A stretch of 64,000 nt of DNA from Arthrobacter alpinus (GTDB taxonomy: Bacteria > Actinomycetota > Actinomycetes > Actinomycetales > Micrococcaceae). A program made the translations under genes and the position numbers. The stretch covers positions 3,038,001 to 3,102,000 of the forward strand of contig NZ_CP012677.1 of NCBI RefSeq assembly GCF_001294625.1, read 5' to 3'. The notes under the pieces were generated by a model that was not told the DNA's origin, ran no database searches, and saw only the letters and a list, made by a program, of their open reading frames with translations. Positions 32,788 to 41,928 of this stretch are shown in pieces (position 1 is the stretch's first letter; each line of letters begins with the position of its first letter).

Positions 32788-34047
32788 CTACCGCAGCGGG
32801 TTGAAGTGCCGCATGATGGCGGGAGGGGTTTTTCCGGTCATCTCTGCGGCCACCATCTTCCCGGTTAGCGGGCCCAGCGCAATGCCCCACATGCCGTGCC
32901 CTCCGGCGACGTGAACACGGGGGGACCTCGAGGCTCCGATCAGGGGGAAGCCGTCGGTGGTGCACGGTCGGGCACCCACCCATTCCTCGGCGCGGGCTTC
33001 CCAGTCGATCCCGGTGAACATGGGGGAAGCAGCATCCACGATCGCCTTGACTCGTCGCGGGTCCAGCGGGGCGTCAACGTTGCAGAACTCCATCATGCCG
33101 GCCACCCGGAACCTGTTCCCGAGCGGGGTGCAGGCCACCCGCTGGGCGGGGAAGTAGATGGGGTGGCTGGGCATGGTTTCGGGGACCACGGTGAAGCTGT
33201 AGCCGCGGCCGGCTTGGACCACACGCTTTACGCCAAACTTGCGGGCCAGCGCGCCCAGCCAGGCACCGGTGGCGAGCACAACGGCGTCGGCCTGCAGGGA
33301 ACGGCCCTCGGAACCGATCACCACCACACCTGTGCCGGTGTCGCGCACATCCACCACGTTGAAAGCGCCCACAATAGTGGCGCCCCGGGCCGTCACGGAT
33401 GCGGCCATGGAATCCATGAAGGCAGGAGGGTCGATGAAGCGCTGGTCACGGATTTCAATGCCGGCCACCACTCCGGCCCCCAGGGTCGGCTCCATTTCGC
33501 GCAGCTGGTCCCCTGTCATCAAGGTGAAGTCCACCCGTCCGCCGGTTTCCCGGATGACATTGAATTCCTTCACCAGCGAATCCCTGTCCTTCACGGAGGC
33601 AAAGCCGGTCAGGAACGGATCGGCCGGGTGCGTGCGTTCCACTACAGCATTGGAGCCCTGGGCCATCTCGTCAAAGGCGTCTAGGCCGGAGGTGCCCACC
33701 TCGGCAAAGATCCGCATGGCCGCCCGCCATTTTCCGGGCGTGCAGTTGCGTGCGAAACCGGCCAGGAACTTCAGCAACGACGGGTCGGTGGAGACCGGAA
33801 TGTATAGCGGGGACGCCGGATCAACCATCGCCTTGAGCCCATAGCTCAACACGGACGGCTCACTCAGCGGCAACGTCAGTGCGGGGGTCAACCACCCCGC
33901 GTTGCCCCACGAGGATCCGGACGCCACACCGCCGCGATCCACCACCGTGACCTGGACGCCTTGCTCCTGCAAATACCAAGCGGTGGACAAACCAACCATG
34001 CCTGCACCGACAACCACTACATGTTCAGGCGCCTTTGCACTGACCAC
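32788..34047 (-). CDS. FAD-dependent D-amino-acid dehydrogenase family oxidoreductase
   Basis: A DAO-family flavoprotein of 419 residues. The FAD-binding Rossmann motif VVVVGAGMVGLSTAWYLQEQG (about residues 10-30) is followed by RGGVASGSSWGNAGWL, and the C-terminal GARPCTTDGFPLIGASRSP and GGHGMWGIALGPLTGK match DadA-type enzymes that oxidise D-amino acids to 2-oxo acids. It may act on another amine. The start is GTG with GAGGAG nine bases upstream. It is separated by 45 bases from rhaB, upstream on the same strand, so it may be co-transcribed, but a role in rhamnose use is not obvious. Confidence 0.83.
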   Translation of the reverse strand: MVSAKAPEHVVVVGAGMVGLSTAWYLQEQGVQVTVVDRGGVASGSSWGNAGWLTPALTLPLSEPSVLSYGLKAMVDPASPLYIPVSTDPSLLKFLAGFARNCTPGKWRAAMRIFAEVGTSGLDAFDEMAQGSNAVVERTHPADPFLTGFASVKDRDSLVKEFNVIRETGGRVDFTLMTGDQLREMEPTLGAGVVAGIEIRDQRFIDPPAFMDSMAASVTARGATIVGAFNVVDVRDTGTGVVVIGSEGRSLQADAVVLATGAWLGALARKFGVKRVVQAGRGYSFTVVPETMPSHPIYFPAQRVACTPLGNRFRVAGMMEFCNVDAPLDPRRVKAIVDAASPMFTGIDWEARAEEWVGARPCTTDGFPLIGASRSPRVHVAGGHGMWGIALGPLTGKMVAAEMTGKTPPAIMRHFNPLR

Positions 34048-34092
34048 GATTCACACTCCTCATAAGTTAGCCGGCCTCATTGCCGGCAGCCC

Positions 34093-35685
34093 TCATTCCA
34101 GACTATCCGGGTTTTGGGCAGCGTCCGTAACCTGTCGCGGCGCAGGTTCATACCGGAGGCAGGGGTACGCCGCCGCCACAATTGAGCGCAAACCAGCCAG
34201 TGTTGCCGGCGCCGCACCGGCCGCGCGGGCCTGGATGAGGATGTTACCTAGGGCAGTCGCTTCCACCGGTCCGGCGAGCACCGGTAGCCCAGTGGCGTCC
34301 GCCGTGAGTTGGCACAGCAGGTCATTTTGGGAGCCGCCACCGACAATGTGGATGACCTCCACCGGCTGTCCCGACAGTTCCACGGCCTGCCTGATCGTGC
34401 GTGCGTAGGCTGCCGCAAGGCTCTCCACAATGCAGCGCACGACGGCGGCCGGCCGGGTTTCCAGCGCCCCTCCCGTTGCGCCCACCGCGGCACGGATGCG
34501 CTCCGGCATGTTGCCAGGAGCGATGTACTCCGTGGAATCCACATCGATGAGCGGGCCGCCCGTGGGTTCTTTCGCCGCTGCGGCCAACAGCGCAAGGAGG
34601 CCAAGGTGCTGAGTCGGGGACCCGGCGTCGGCCGCTTCCTGCTCCCAGCTTCGCATGGACTCACTGAGCAGCCATAGACCGCCCACGTTGCGCAAGTAGC
34701 GGACGGTGCTATCGACGCCGCGTTCATTCGTGAAGTTTGCCAGCCGGCTCGCCTCGGTCAGTACGGGAGCGTGAAGTTCCACCCCGACCAGCGACCAGGT
34801 ACCGGAGGAAATGTAGGCGAAGTTCCTCTTGGCGGCGGGCACGGCAGCGACTGCCGAGGCAGTGTCGTGCGAGCCGACGGCCACCACGGGGGTAGCCGCA
34901 GCGAGACCGGTCTGCGCGGCGACGGCCGGCAGGAGCGTCCCAAGGGTTTCCCCGGGTCGGATCAGCGGCGGGAACAGGCCAGTCGGAAGCCCCAGCGCCT
35001 GAAAAGATTCTGTGGCCCACTCCCCCGCCACCGCGTCGAAAAGACCGGTGGTAGAGGCGTTGGTGACCTCGCTGCGGCGCACGCCAGTGAGCTTTAAGGC
35101 GATGAGGTCAGGTATCAGCATCGCCTGCCGGCCGGCCAGATTCTTTTCGGTGGCCAGCTGGTACAGGGTGTTGAAGGGCAGGTGCTGCAGCCCGTTCGTT
35201 GCGTAGAGCTGCCCCGGGCTGATGTGATCGTGGACGGCGTCTACCGCAGCGGGGCCGCGGCTGTCACGGTAGCTGAACGGCATGCTGTCCAGCCTGCCGC
35301 TCGCGTCTACTAAACCGTAGTCAACTGCCCAGGTGTCAATGCCGATGCTGGAGATTGTGGCGCTGGCTGCTACGGCGTGCTCCGCCGCGGCGGCCAGTCC
35401 CGCCAACACCTGGACCATGAGCGCGTCCAGATCCCAGTAGAGGCTGCCGCGGTGTTCAACCACACCATTGGGGAAACGGTGGACCACGTGCAGTTCCGCC
35501 ACGCCCTCGCCGATTCTGCCCACAATCACCCGGCCCGAGGACGCACCAATATCGACGGCGACGTACAGCGCAGACCCGGAGCTGGTGTCTTTGGAGGCGA
35601 CGCCAAGGAGACCGGAGGCCGCCCGTGGCCGAGGGTCTGGAAGTCGCCGAGAAGTTGACGGCTCCGTGGCCCAGACATCAGTCAT
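34093..35685 (-). CDS. rhaB: Rhamnulokinase
   Basis: FGGY-family kinase of 530 residues that phosphorylates L-rhamnulose at C1. It has AVDIGASSGRVIVGRI (phosphate 1), IGIDTWAVDYGLVD, the substrate loop FNTLYQLATEKN, VGSHDTASAVAAVP, YISSGTWSLVGVE and VIHIVGGGSQNDLLCQLTADATG (adenosine). The first 40 residues are an unconserved extension, so the true start may be internal, but ATG 35685 overlaps the upstream stop (ATGA), which supports coupling. Confidence 0.93.
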   Translation of the reverse strand: MTDVWATEPSTSRRLPDPRPRAASGLLGVASKDTSSGSALYVAVDIGASSGRVIVGRIGEGVAELHVVHRFPNGVVEHRGSLYWDLDALMVQVLAGLAAAAEHAVAASATISSIGIDTWAVDYGLVDASGRLDSMPFSYRDSRGPAAVDAVHDHISPGQLYATNGLQHLPFNTLYQLATEKNLAGRQAMLIPDLIALKLTGVRRSEVTNASTTGLFDAVAGEWATESFQALGLPTGLFPPLIRPGETLGTLLPAVAAQTGLAAATPVVAVGSHDTASAVAAVPAAKRNFAYISSGTWSLVGVELHAPVLTEASRLANFTNERGVDSTVRYLRNVGGLWLLSESMRSWEQEAADAGSPTQHLGLLALLAAAAKEPTGGPLIDVDSTEYIAPGNMPERIRAAVGATGGALETRPAAVVRCIVESLAAAYARTIRQAVELSGQPVEVIHIVGGGSQNDLLCQLTADATGLPVLAGPVEATALGNILIQARAAGAAPATLAGLRSIVAAAYPCLRYEPAPRQVTDAAQNPDSLE

Positions 35686-37718
35686 CGAAGGAATGCTGCT
35701 GCCACGCCGGCGTCGACGGGGATGTGCAGACCGGTGGTGTGGGAGAGCTCAGCGGAGGTGAGTACGGCGGCTGCGTTGGCCACGTTCTCTGGCAGCACCT
35801 CGCGCTTGAGGAGGGTTCGTTGGGCGTAGAATTCGCCCAGCTTTTCCTCATCAACCCCGTACACGGCGGCGCGCTTGGCGCCCCAGCCACCGGCGAAAAT
35901 CCCGGAGCCGCGGACCACACCGTCAGGGTTGATGCCGTTGACCCGGATCCCGTATTCGCCGAGCTCCGCCGCGAGCAGGCGCACCTGGTGGGCTTGATCG
36001 GCCTTCGTGGCCGAGTACGCGATGTTGTTCGGTCCGGCGAACACGGAGTTCTTCGAGGAGATGTAGAGGATATCCCCTCCCATGTCCTGCTCGATCAGGA
36101 CCTTCGCTGCGGCCTTGGAGACCAGGAAAGAACCTTTGGCCATGACGTCGTGTTGCAAGTCCCAGTCCTTCTCGGTGGTTTCCAGCAACGGTTTGGAGAT
36201 GGACAGTCCGGCGTTGTTCACCACCAAGTCCAGCCCGCCGAAGGCCAGCACGGTAGCCTTCACGGCTGCCTGTACGGCTGCTTCGTCGGTCACGTCGGCT
36301 TGGATGCCGATGGCCACGTCCGGTCCACCCAGTTCCAGTGCCACCGTCTGGGCGGAGTCAAGGTTCAGGTCAGCGACGACAATGCAGGCCCCTTCCGCGG
36401 CCAGGCGGGTGGCGATGGCTTTTCCAATGCCCGACGCCGCCCCGGTTACCAAGGCGACGCGGGTCGCGTGGGACTTCGGCTTGGGCAGGCGGGCCAGCTT
36501 GGCTTCCTCTAGGGACCAGTACTCGATCCGGAACTTCTCGGCCTCCCCGATCGGGGTATAGGTGGATATCGCTTCGGCGCCGCGCATGACGTTGATGGCG
36601 TTGAGGTAGAACTCCCCCGCCACCCGTGCGGTCTGCTTGTTGGGCCCGTAGGAGAACATGCCCACACCGGGCACCAGCACAATGGCCGGGTCGGCCCCGC
36701 GCATGGCCGGGGAATCGGGTCCGGCATGGCGGTTGTAGTAGGCGGCGTAGGCTTCGCGGTAGTCGGTATGGAGTTCCTTAAGCCTCGCGATGGACTCTTC
36801 CACCGAGGCGTCCGCCGGCAGATCCAGGATCAATGGCTTGATCTTGGTGCGCAAGAAGTGGTCCGGGCAGCTGGTGCCTAGTGCGCCCAGACGCGGATGT
36901 TCGGCCGAGGCCAGGAACTCCAGCACGGCATCATCGTCAACGAAGTGGCCAACGGCGGCCTTGTCGGTGGAGGCGACCCCTCGGATGGTCGGGGCCAGCG
37001 CCGCTGCCTTGGCGCGGCGTTCGGCCTCGGACAGTGCGCCGTAGCCTGGCAGTGCCGTGCCGAAGGGGTCCTTTCGACCGTTCATGTTAATGTATGCCTC
37101 AGCGGTTTCAATGATCCACAAAGAATTGGCTTCCGCCTCTTCGCTGGTGGCACCCCAAGCCGTGATGCCGTGACCGCCCAGGACGGTGCCAATGACGTCG
37201 GGGTTGTTTTCCTTGATCGCGGCAATGTCCAGGCCGAGCTGGAACCCGGGGCGCCGCCACGGCACCCAGGCCACCTTGGTGCCGAAGATCTTCGCCGTCA
37301 GCGCCTCGCCGTCGGCCGCCGTGGCAATGGCAATGCCGGAGTCGGGGTGGAGGTGGTCCACGTGGGCGGCATCGACGAGGCCGTGCATGGCCGTGTCAAT
37401 CGACGGCGCTGCCCCGCCCTTGCCGAACAGGCAGTAGTCAAACGCGGCAACCATCTGGTCCTCGCGCTCAACACCGGGGTAAGAGTTGACCAAGGCGCGC
37501 ATGCGATCCAGGCGCAGCACAGCCAGCCCGTCCTCGGTCAGCGTTCCCAGGTCTCCGCCTGAGCCCTTGACCCACAAAAGCTCCACCGGTTCCCCGGTCA
37601 CGGGGTCCGTTGCGGTGCCCTTGGCGGAAGTGTTACCGCCAGCATAATTCGTGTTGCGCTTGTCTGCGCCCAAACGGTTGGAACGGGCTATCAGCTGCCC
37701 AGTCACTGGATGTGTCAT
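35682..37718 (-). CDS. Bifunctional rhamnulose-1-phosphate aldolase / short-chain dehydrogenase
   Basis: A 678-residue fusion. The N-terminal half (about residues 1-400) is a class II aldolase/adducin-type domain (NTNYAGGNTSAKGT, HLHPDSGIAIATA and ITAWGATSEEAEANS) that splits rhamnulose 1-phosphate to dihydroxyacetone phosphate and lactaldehyde. The C-terminal half is an SDR (VTGAASGIGKAIATRLAAEG, NNAGLSISKPLLETTEKDW and YSATKADQAHQ) expected to oxidise or reduce lactaldehyde. ATG 37718 has GGGGAG upstream. This fusion is the common arrangement in Actinobacteria and bacilli. Confidence 0.92.
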   Translation of the reverse strand: MTHPVTGQLIARSNRLGADKRNTNYAGGNTSAKGTATDPVTGEPVELLWVKGSGGDLGTLTEDGLAVLRLDRMRALVNSYPGVEREDQMVAAFDYCLFGKGGAAPSIDTAMHGLVDAAHVDHLHPDSGIAIATAADGEALTAKIFGTKVAWVPWRRPGFQLGLDIAAIKENNPDVIGTVLGGHGITAWGATSEEAEANSLWIIETAEAYINMNGRKDPFGTALPGYGALSEAERRAKAAALAPTIRGVASTDKAAVGHFVDDDAVLEFLASAEHPRLGALGTSCPDHFLRTKIKPLILDLPADASVEESIARLKELHTDYREAYAAYYNRHAGPDSPAMRGADPAIVLVPGVGMFSYGPNKQTARVAGEFYLNAINVMRGAEAISTYTPIGEAEKFRIEYWSLEEAKLARLPKPKSHATRVALVTGAASGIGKAIATRLAAEGACIVVADLNLDSAQTVALELGGPDVAIGIQADVTDEAAVQAAVKATVLAFGGLDLVVNNAGLSISKPLLETTEKDWDLQHDVMAKGSFLVSKAAAKVLIEQDMGGDILYISSKNSVFAGPNNIAYSATKADQAHQVRLLAAELGEYGIRVNGINPDGVVRGSGIFAGGWGAKRAAVYGVDEEKLGEFYAQRTLLKREVLPENVANAAAVLTSAELSHTTGLHIPVDAGVAAAFLR

Positions 37719-37722
37719 GACG

Positions 37723-38889
37723 TTATGCTCCCCATCCGGCCTGCTGGCCGCCTTGGCGATCGGCGTTGATTTTCTCTTGGTAGCCGCTGGAGGCAAAGGC
37801 AGCCATCGGATCCGCGGGCAGGCTGCGGGATTCACGCCAAGCGGCCAGGTCTGAGCGGACATCGGTGTAAAACGCGTCCATCAGCACAGCGTTGGCGGCC
37901 AGCACGTCGCCGGCATTTTGTGCCGCTTCCAAAGCCGCACTGTCCACCAGGAGCGCCCTGGCTGTCATTTCCTGAACGTTGAGGACGGAACGGATCTGCC
38001 CAGGGATCTTTCCCTCAACGTTGTGGCACTGGTCCAGCATGAAAGCCACCTTGTTGGCCGGGTCCAGTCCGCCGCCGCGGACCACCTCGTGCATGATCCT
38101 GAACAATTGGAACGGATCCGCCGCGCCCACAATCAAGTCGTCGTCGGCATAGAAGCGGGAGTTGAAGTCAAAGGAGCCGAGCTTGCCCAGGCGCAGCAGC
38201 TGCGCCACGATGAACTCGATGTTGGTGCCAGGTGCGTGGTGCCCGGTATCCAAGCAGACCAGCGCCTTCTCCCCCAGAGCCGCGCAATGGACGTAGGAAG
38301 TGCCCCAATCCGGCACATCGGTGTGATAAAAAGCGGGCTCAAAGAACTTGTATTCGAGCACCATCCGCTGCTCGTCACCCAACCGGTCGTAGACTTTTGC
38401 CAGGGAATTAGCCAACCGATCCTGCCGCGCACGCAGGTTGCCCTGGCCCGGGTAGTTGGTGCCGTCAGCCAACCAGATTTTTAGGTCCTGGGAGCCAGTC
38501 TGGTTCATGACCTCAATGCACTCGTACATGTGGTCGATGGCCTTGGACCGGATGGCAGGGTCACTGTGGGTGAGGCTGCCGAGCTTGTAGTCATCGTCCT
38601 GGAAGGTGTTGGAGTTGACCGTGCCCAGCTTTACGCCCAAGCCTTCCGCATAGCCAGCCAGCGCGGCATAGTCCCCCACCTTGTCCCAAGGGATGTGGAG
38701 GGCCACGGCCGGCGCCAGTCCCGTGAGGGTGTTGACCCGGGCAGCGTCAGCAATTTTTTCCTCAATGGTGCGGGGGGTTCCCGGAGTCTCGAAGACCTTG
38801 AAACGGGTGCCCGAGTTGCCGAAGGCCCAGGATGGCAGCTCGATACTCTGATGCTCGAGCTGTGTCAAAACGTCTGTGGGAATAGACAC
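37723..38889 (-). CDS. rhaI: L-rhamnose isomerase
   Basis: Converts L-rhamnose to L-rhamnulose. The TIM-barrel protein is 388 residues, of the RhaI type found outside enterobacteria: PSWAFGNSGTRFKVFETPGTPRT, GTVNSNTFQDDDYKLGSLTH, KIWLADGTNYPGQGNLRARQ, LEYKFFEPAFYHTDVPDWGTS, CLDTGHHAPGTNIEFIVAQL and DFNSRFYADDDLIVGA include the metal-binding Glu, Asp and His residues. The start is GTG 38889 with AAAGGAG upstream. It lies one base after the rhaM stop. Confidence 0.94.
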   Translation of the reverse strand: MSIPTDVLTQLEHQSIELPSWAFGNSGTRFKVFETPGTPRTIEEKIADAARVNTLTGLAPAVALHIPWDKVGDYAALAGYAEGLGVKLGTVNSNTFQDDDYKLGSLTHSDPAIRSKAIDHMYECIEVMNQTGSQDLKIWLADGTNYPGQGNLRARQDRLANSLAKVYDRLGDEQRMVLEYKFFEPAFYHTDVPDWGTSYVHCAALGEKALVCLDTGHHAPGTNIEFIVAQLLRLGKLGSFDFNSRFYADDDLIVGAADPFQLFRIMHEVVRGGGLDPANKVAFMLDQCHNVEGKIPGQIRSVLNVQEMTARALLVDSAALEAAQNAGDVLAANAVLMDAFYTDVRSDLAAWRESRSLPADPMAAFASSGYQEKINADRQGGQQAGWGA

Positions 38890-38890
38890 G

Positions 38891-39268
38891 TCAGTCTCCT
38901 TTGGTGTTGGAATGGCGGGGGGCTGGCGCCAAGGCGGCCAGTTGGTCCTCAAGGTTGAAAACCTCAGCAAGTTGGGTGAATCCGTCATCGGGGGCGCCGT
39001 CGAGGCCCTCGAAGAAGCCGGCCATATCGGCCTGCCAGAGGGCGTTGACGTCAGTGGCCGCCATCCGCGCCCGGGCTCCGTGCAGGCTGGTTGTTTCGAA
39101 GTAGCCGATCAGCAGCCCGTCTGGGCGCAGGAACAGTGAGTAGTTGTGCCAGCCGGCTGCCTTGAGCGCCCGCAGCATCTGCGGCCATACGGCCGCGTGC
39201 CGGCGCGTGTATTCTTCGATGCGTCCGGCCTTGACCTGGAGCGTGAAGCAGACCCGGTCAGGACTCAT
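38891..39268 (-). CDS. rhaM: L-rhamnose mutarotase
   Basis: Interconverts the anomers of L-rhamnose. A 125-residue ferredoxin-like protein with VCFTLQVKAGRIEEYTRRHAAVWP (catalytic His in RHAAVWP), AAGWHNYSLFLRPDGLLIGYFE and ALWQADMAGFF, all typical of RhaM. Its ATG overlaps the stop of the preceding isomerase-like gene. Confidence 0.94.
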   Translation of the reverse strand: MSPDRVCFTLQVKAGRIEEYTRRHAAVWPQMLRALKAAGWHNYSLFLRPDGLLIGYFETTSLHGARARMAATDVNALWQADMAGFFEGLDGAPDDGFTQLAEVFNLEDQLAALAPAPRHSNTKGD

Positions 39269-40713
39269 GGGAGCGCCACGTGACGGTGTTCAACGCCGAG
39301 CAGGGACGCCGCAGCCTTGATGTCCGATGCCCTGTGTCCTAGGCACAGCGCCCAGTGGTGGCCGATCCCGGTTTGACTCCACTCGTCCACCCACAGCCCG
39401 GGGTCCGCGCCGAAGTCAACGCGGGATGTAGTGTTGCCGATGGCCAGCAGCGGGCCAGGGACCACCACGCCCTCGGAGGTGACGAAGACGTAGCTGCCGT
39501 CTGGGTCCTGGCCCAGGCCGAAGGTGGTGACGGGGCCGTGCTGGACGTCGAATTCCACCGACACGCCCCAACCCGGCTTGCCGTGGTAGACGCCCAGCCC
39601 GCGCAGGAGCGGGTCTTTCGCAGACACGGCCAGGTGTGCGGGCCCGTCGTGGCCCATCTCCACAACATTGTCGTGGAAATTCAGGGCCTGAATTTCAGTG
39701 AACGAGCCGCCGGCGCCAATGGCTTGGGCGGCGAGCATGGCGATGGAGGTGCGCAGCTCAAACTCGCCGGCCATGGGGACTCCTCTGGCGGTGAGGATGG
39801 AGGAGCCAAGGATCATCCCGGCACCCAGCCGTTCGTGCTGTTCGCCTGCGAGCCCGCGATGGTAGTAAGCCAAGGAGTCCAAGTTGAAGTCCTCCACGAG
39901 GCGGTCCAGGCCCACCGACACCTTGGCACCCCAGGCAAAGTCGTCGTCGTCCACGGAGTCATCCAGGACAAAAAGTTCACGGGCCAGCTCCAGCCTTTCG
40001 ACCACCTGCGCCGGCGTCACCTGGTTGACTCTCTCCCGCAGATCATCAAATTCGAGCACCTCCACATGGGAACCAAACGTTGTTGAGACGGTGGTCAGAT
40101 CGGTGGCGACATCCAGCATGCCGGGGTACAGGTGGCCCATTAACCCGTGCCGAGCATTGCGCAGCCTTGCCCGGACCCCGGCTGCGTGAACCCACTGGGT
40201 GATCCGCTCCCATGCGGACTCCTGCTTGAGGTGTCCGGAGACGGAACGGAAGTCAATCCCTGCCCGGCGGAAGACATTGGCGACCTCCGGCACCGGGCAC
40301 TGGCCACAGTAGGCCAGCCATTTTCCAGTGTCGAACGAGGCGTGGTCCATGGCCTCGGTAGGCTGCAGGTCAATGACCAGGACCGGGGTCTTGGCCCGCT
40401 GGGCAATGGGGAGCACCATGGATGAGGTCAGGTACGTCGTCAAGAAGATGACTATCAAGTCACAATCAGCCACCCGCAAGGTCTCTCCGGCAACCGCAGC
40501 CCCTTCGACGTCGGAGATGAAGCCGGTGTCAACCACGTCGGCGTCGAGGGCCTCGAAGCGGGCGGTGACGTAGCGGACGGAGTCTTGCAATTGGGGCAGC
40601 AGCTGCGGAAACTGGGGCCAGTACGCGCCCAGACCACCGGAGACTAGGCCAATCCGGGTGGGTCTGCGCCGGTGCGGCTCCAAGAGCTGCGCGGCGGATT
40701 GCTTGTGGTTCAT
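39265..40713 (-). CDS. L-fucose / L-arabinose isomerase-like protein
   Basis: A 482-residue protein of the FucI/AraA-like superfamily: RIGLVSGGLGAYWPQFPQL at the start, DCDLIVIFLTTYLTSSMV, LQPTEAMDHASFDTGKWLAYCG, HGLMGHLYPGMLDV and a C-terminal beta domain with GHHWALCLGHRASDI. Within a rhamnose operon it may accept another deoxy- or pentose sugar, or help rhamnose use, but RhaI already supplies rhamnose isomerase. ATG 40713 is chosen because upstream sequence is intergenic. Confidence 0.78.
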   Translation of the reverse strand: MNHKQSAAQLLEPHRRRPTRIGLVSGGLGAYWPQFPQLLPQLQDSVRYVTARFEALDADVVDTGFISDVEGAAVAGETLRVADCDLIVIFLTTYLTSSMVLPIAQRAKTPVLVIDLQPTEAMDHASFDTGKWLAYCGQCPVPEVANVFRRAGIDFRSVSGHLKQESAWERITQWVHAAGVRARLRNARHGLMGHLYPGMLDVATDLTTVSTTFGSHVEVLEFDDLRERVNQVTPAQVVERLELARELFVLDDSVDDDDFAWGAKVSVGLDRLVEDFNLDSLAYYHRGLAGEQHERLGAGMILGSSILTARGVPMAGEFELRTSIAMLAAQAIGAGGSFTEIQALNFHDNVVEMGHDGPAHLAVSAKDPLLRGLGVYHGKPGWGVSVEFDVQHGPVTTFGLGQDPDGSYVFVTSEGVVVPGPLLAIGNTTSRVDFGADPGLWVDEWSQTGIGHHWALCLGHRASDIKAAASLLGVEHRHVALP

Positions 40714-40819
40714 GGGGGGCCTTTCGGCATGAAATTCGGCATGAAATAAGGAACTCGGATCCAGGGACGCGGTGAAGCGATGCCGGGCGGGCTGTGAGCG
40801 GCCCGCCCGGCCACTAGGC

Positions 40820-41878
40820 CTAGAAGTCGTACTTGTCGATGTTGGCGGTGTTGAACACTGTGGGTGGGCCGACGATGACAAGGCCACCGTCCTGGACCTT
40901 GCGCTCACCCAGTTCACCGGCCGTGAAAGTGTCCCCGGCGGCGCCGGTGATCTTTCCAGCCTTGAGCGCCTCGCCGGCGAAAGCGGCAACGTAACCTAGC
41001 TGCGCCGGGTCCCAGAGCGCGAACTCCTTGACCGTCCCGTCCTTCACGAACGGACGCATTTCATTGGGCAGTCCCAGTCCAGTCAGTGCCACCTTGCCCT
41101 TGTAGGCGGAGGTGGAGAGGTAGCGGGCTGTGGCCGCAATGCCAACCGTGGTGGGCGAGATGATGCCCTTGAGATTCGGGTGGGCCTGCATGAGACCCTG
41201 CGCTTCCTGGAACGACTTTGTGTCATTGTCGTCACCGTAAACTTTCGCAACGAGCTTGATGTCCTTGTAGTCCGGGTTGCTCGCAAGCTCATCCTCCATG
41301 AACTTGATCCACTCGTTCTGGTTCGTGGCGTTTGCGGTGGCCGACAGGATGGCAATCTCGCCGCTGCCGCCAATCTGCTCTGAAATCAACTTTGTCTGGA
41401 TCAGCGCAACATCCTTGGCTACCACCTGGCTGATGAACACGTCACGGCAGTCGGGGTTGGTGTCGGAGTCGAACGCGACAATCTTTGCCCCTGCTGTGCG
41501 GGCTTCGCCCAGTGCGGTGCAGACGGCGTCCGGGTCATTGGCAGCGATCACAATGACTTTGGTGCCCGCCTGCGTCTCGGCGTTGATGAAGGAGACCTGG
41601 CTGGAGGCGGAGGCTTCCAGCGGGCCGACGACGTTCGAGGAGGTGAAACCTGCCTCCGTGGCGCCCTTCTTGCCACCTCCTAGGACAACGTCCGTGTATG
41701 GATTGTTCAGCTGCTTGGGAATGAAGGTGATGGTCGCATCCCCTCCCGCTGCCGAGTCGCCGCCGGCGGGATTGCCCGAGCCGCCGCAGGCCGTCAGTGA
41801 CATGGCGGCCACTGCGGTGACTGCGACTAGGGACGCCAGACGGGACTGTCGGGGCGATTTCTTGCGGTTCAACATCAT
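40820..41878 (-). CDS. rhaS: Rhamnose ABC transporter substrate-binding lipoprotein
   Basis: Periplasmic-binding-protein-fold lipoprotein of 352 residues that captures rhamnose outside the membrane. The signal peptide ends in lipobox LTAC (Cys31), followed by a Gly-rich linker and a type I sugar-binding fold (ITFIPKQLNNPYTDVVLGGG, VIVIAANDPDAVCTALGEA, KIVAFDSDTNPDCRDVF and GIISPTTVGIAATARYL). Either of two adjacent ATG codons could be the start. It lies downstream of the ATPase and permease genes. Confidence 0.93.
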   Translation of the reverse strand: MMLNRKKSPRQSRLASLVAVTAVAAMSLTACGGSGNPAGGDSAAGGDATITFIPKQLNNPYTDVVLGGGKKGATEAGFTSSNVVGPLEASASSQVSFINAETQAGTKVIVIAANDPDAVCTALGEARTAGAKIVAFDSDTNPDCRDVFISQVVAKDVALIQTKLISEQIGGSGEIAILSATANATNQNEWIKFMEDELASNPDYKDIKLVAKVYGDDNDTKSFQEAQGLMQAHPNLKGIISPTTVGIAATARYLSTSAYKGKVALTGLGLPNEMRPFVKDGTVKEFALWDPAQLGYVAAFAGEALKAGKITGAAGDTFTAGELGERKVQDGGLVIVGPPTVFNTANIDKYDF

Positions 41879-41928
41879 TGTTTATCCTTTGGTTGAGGTG
41901 GTGAAGTGGTTTTGTGGGTCTGGCTGGT

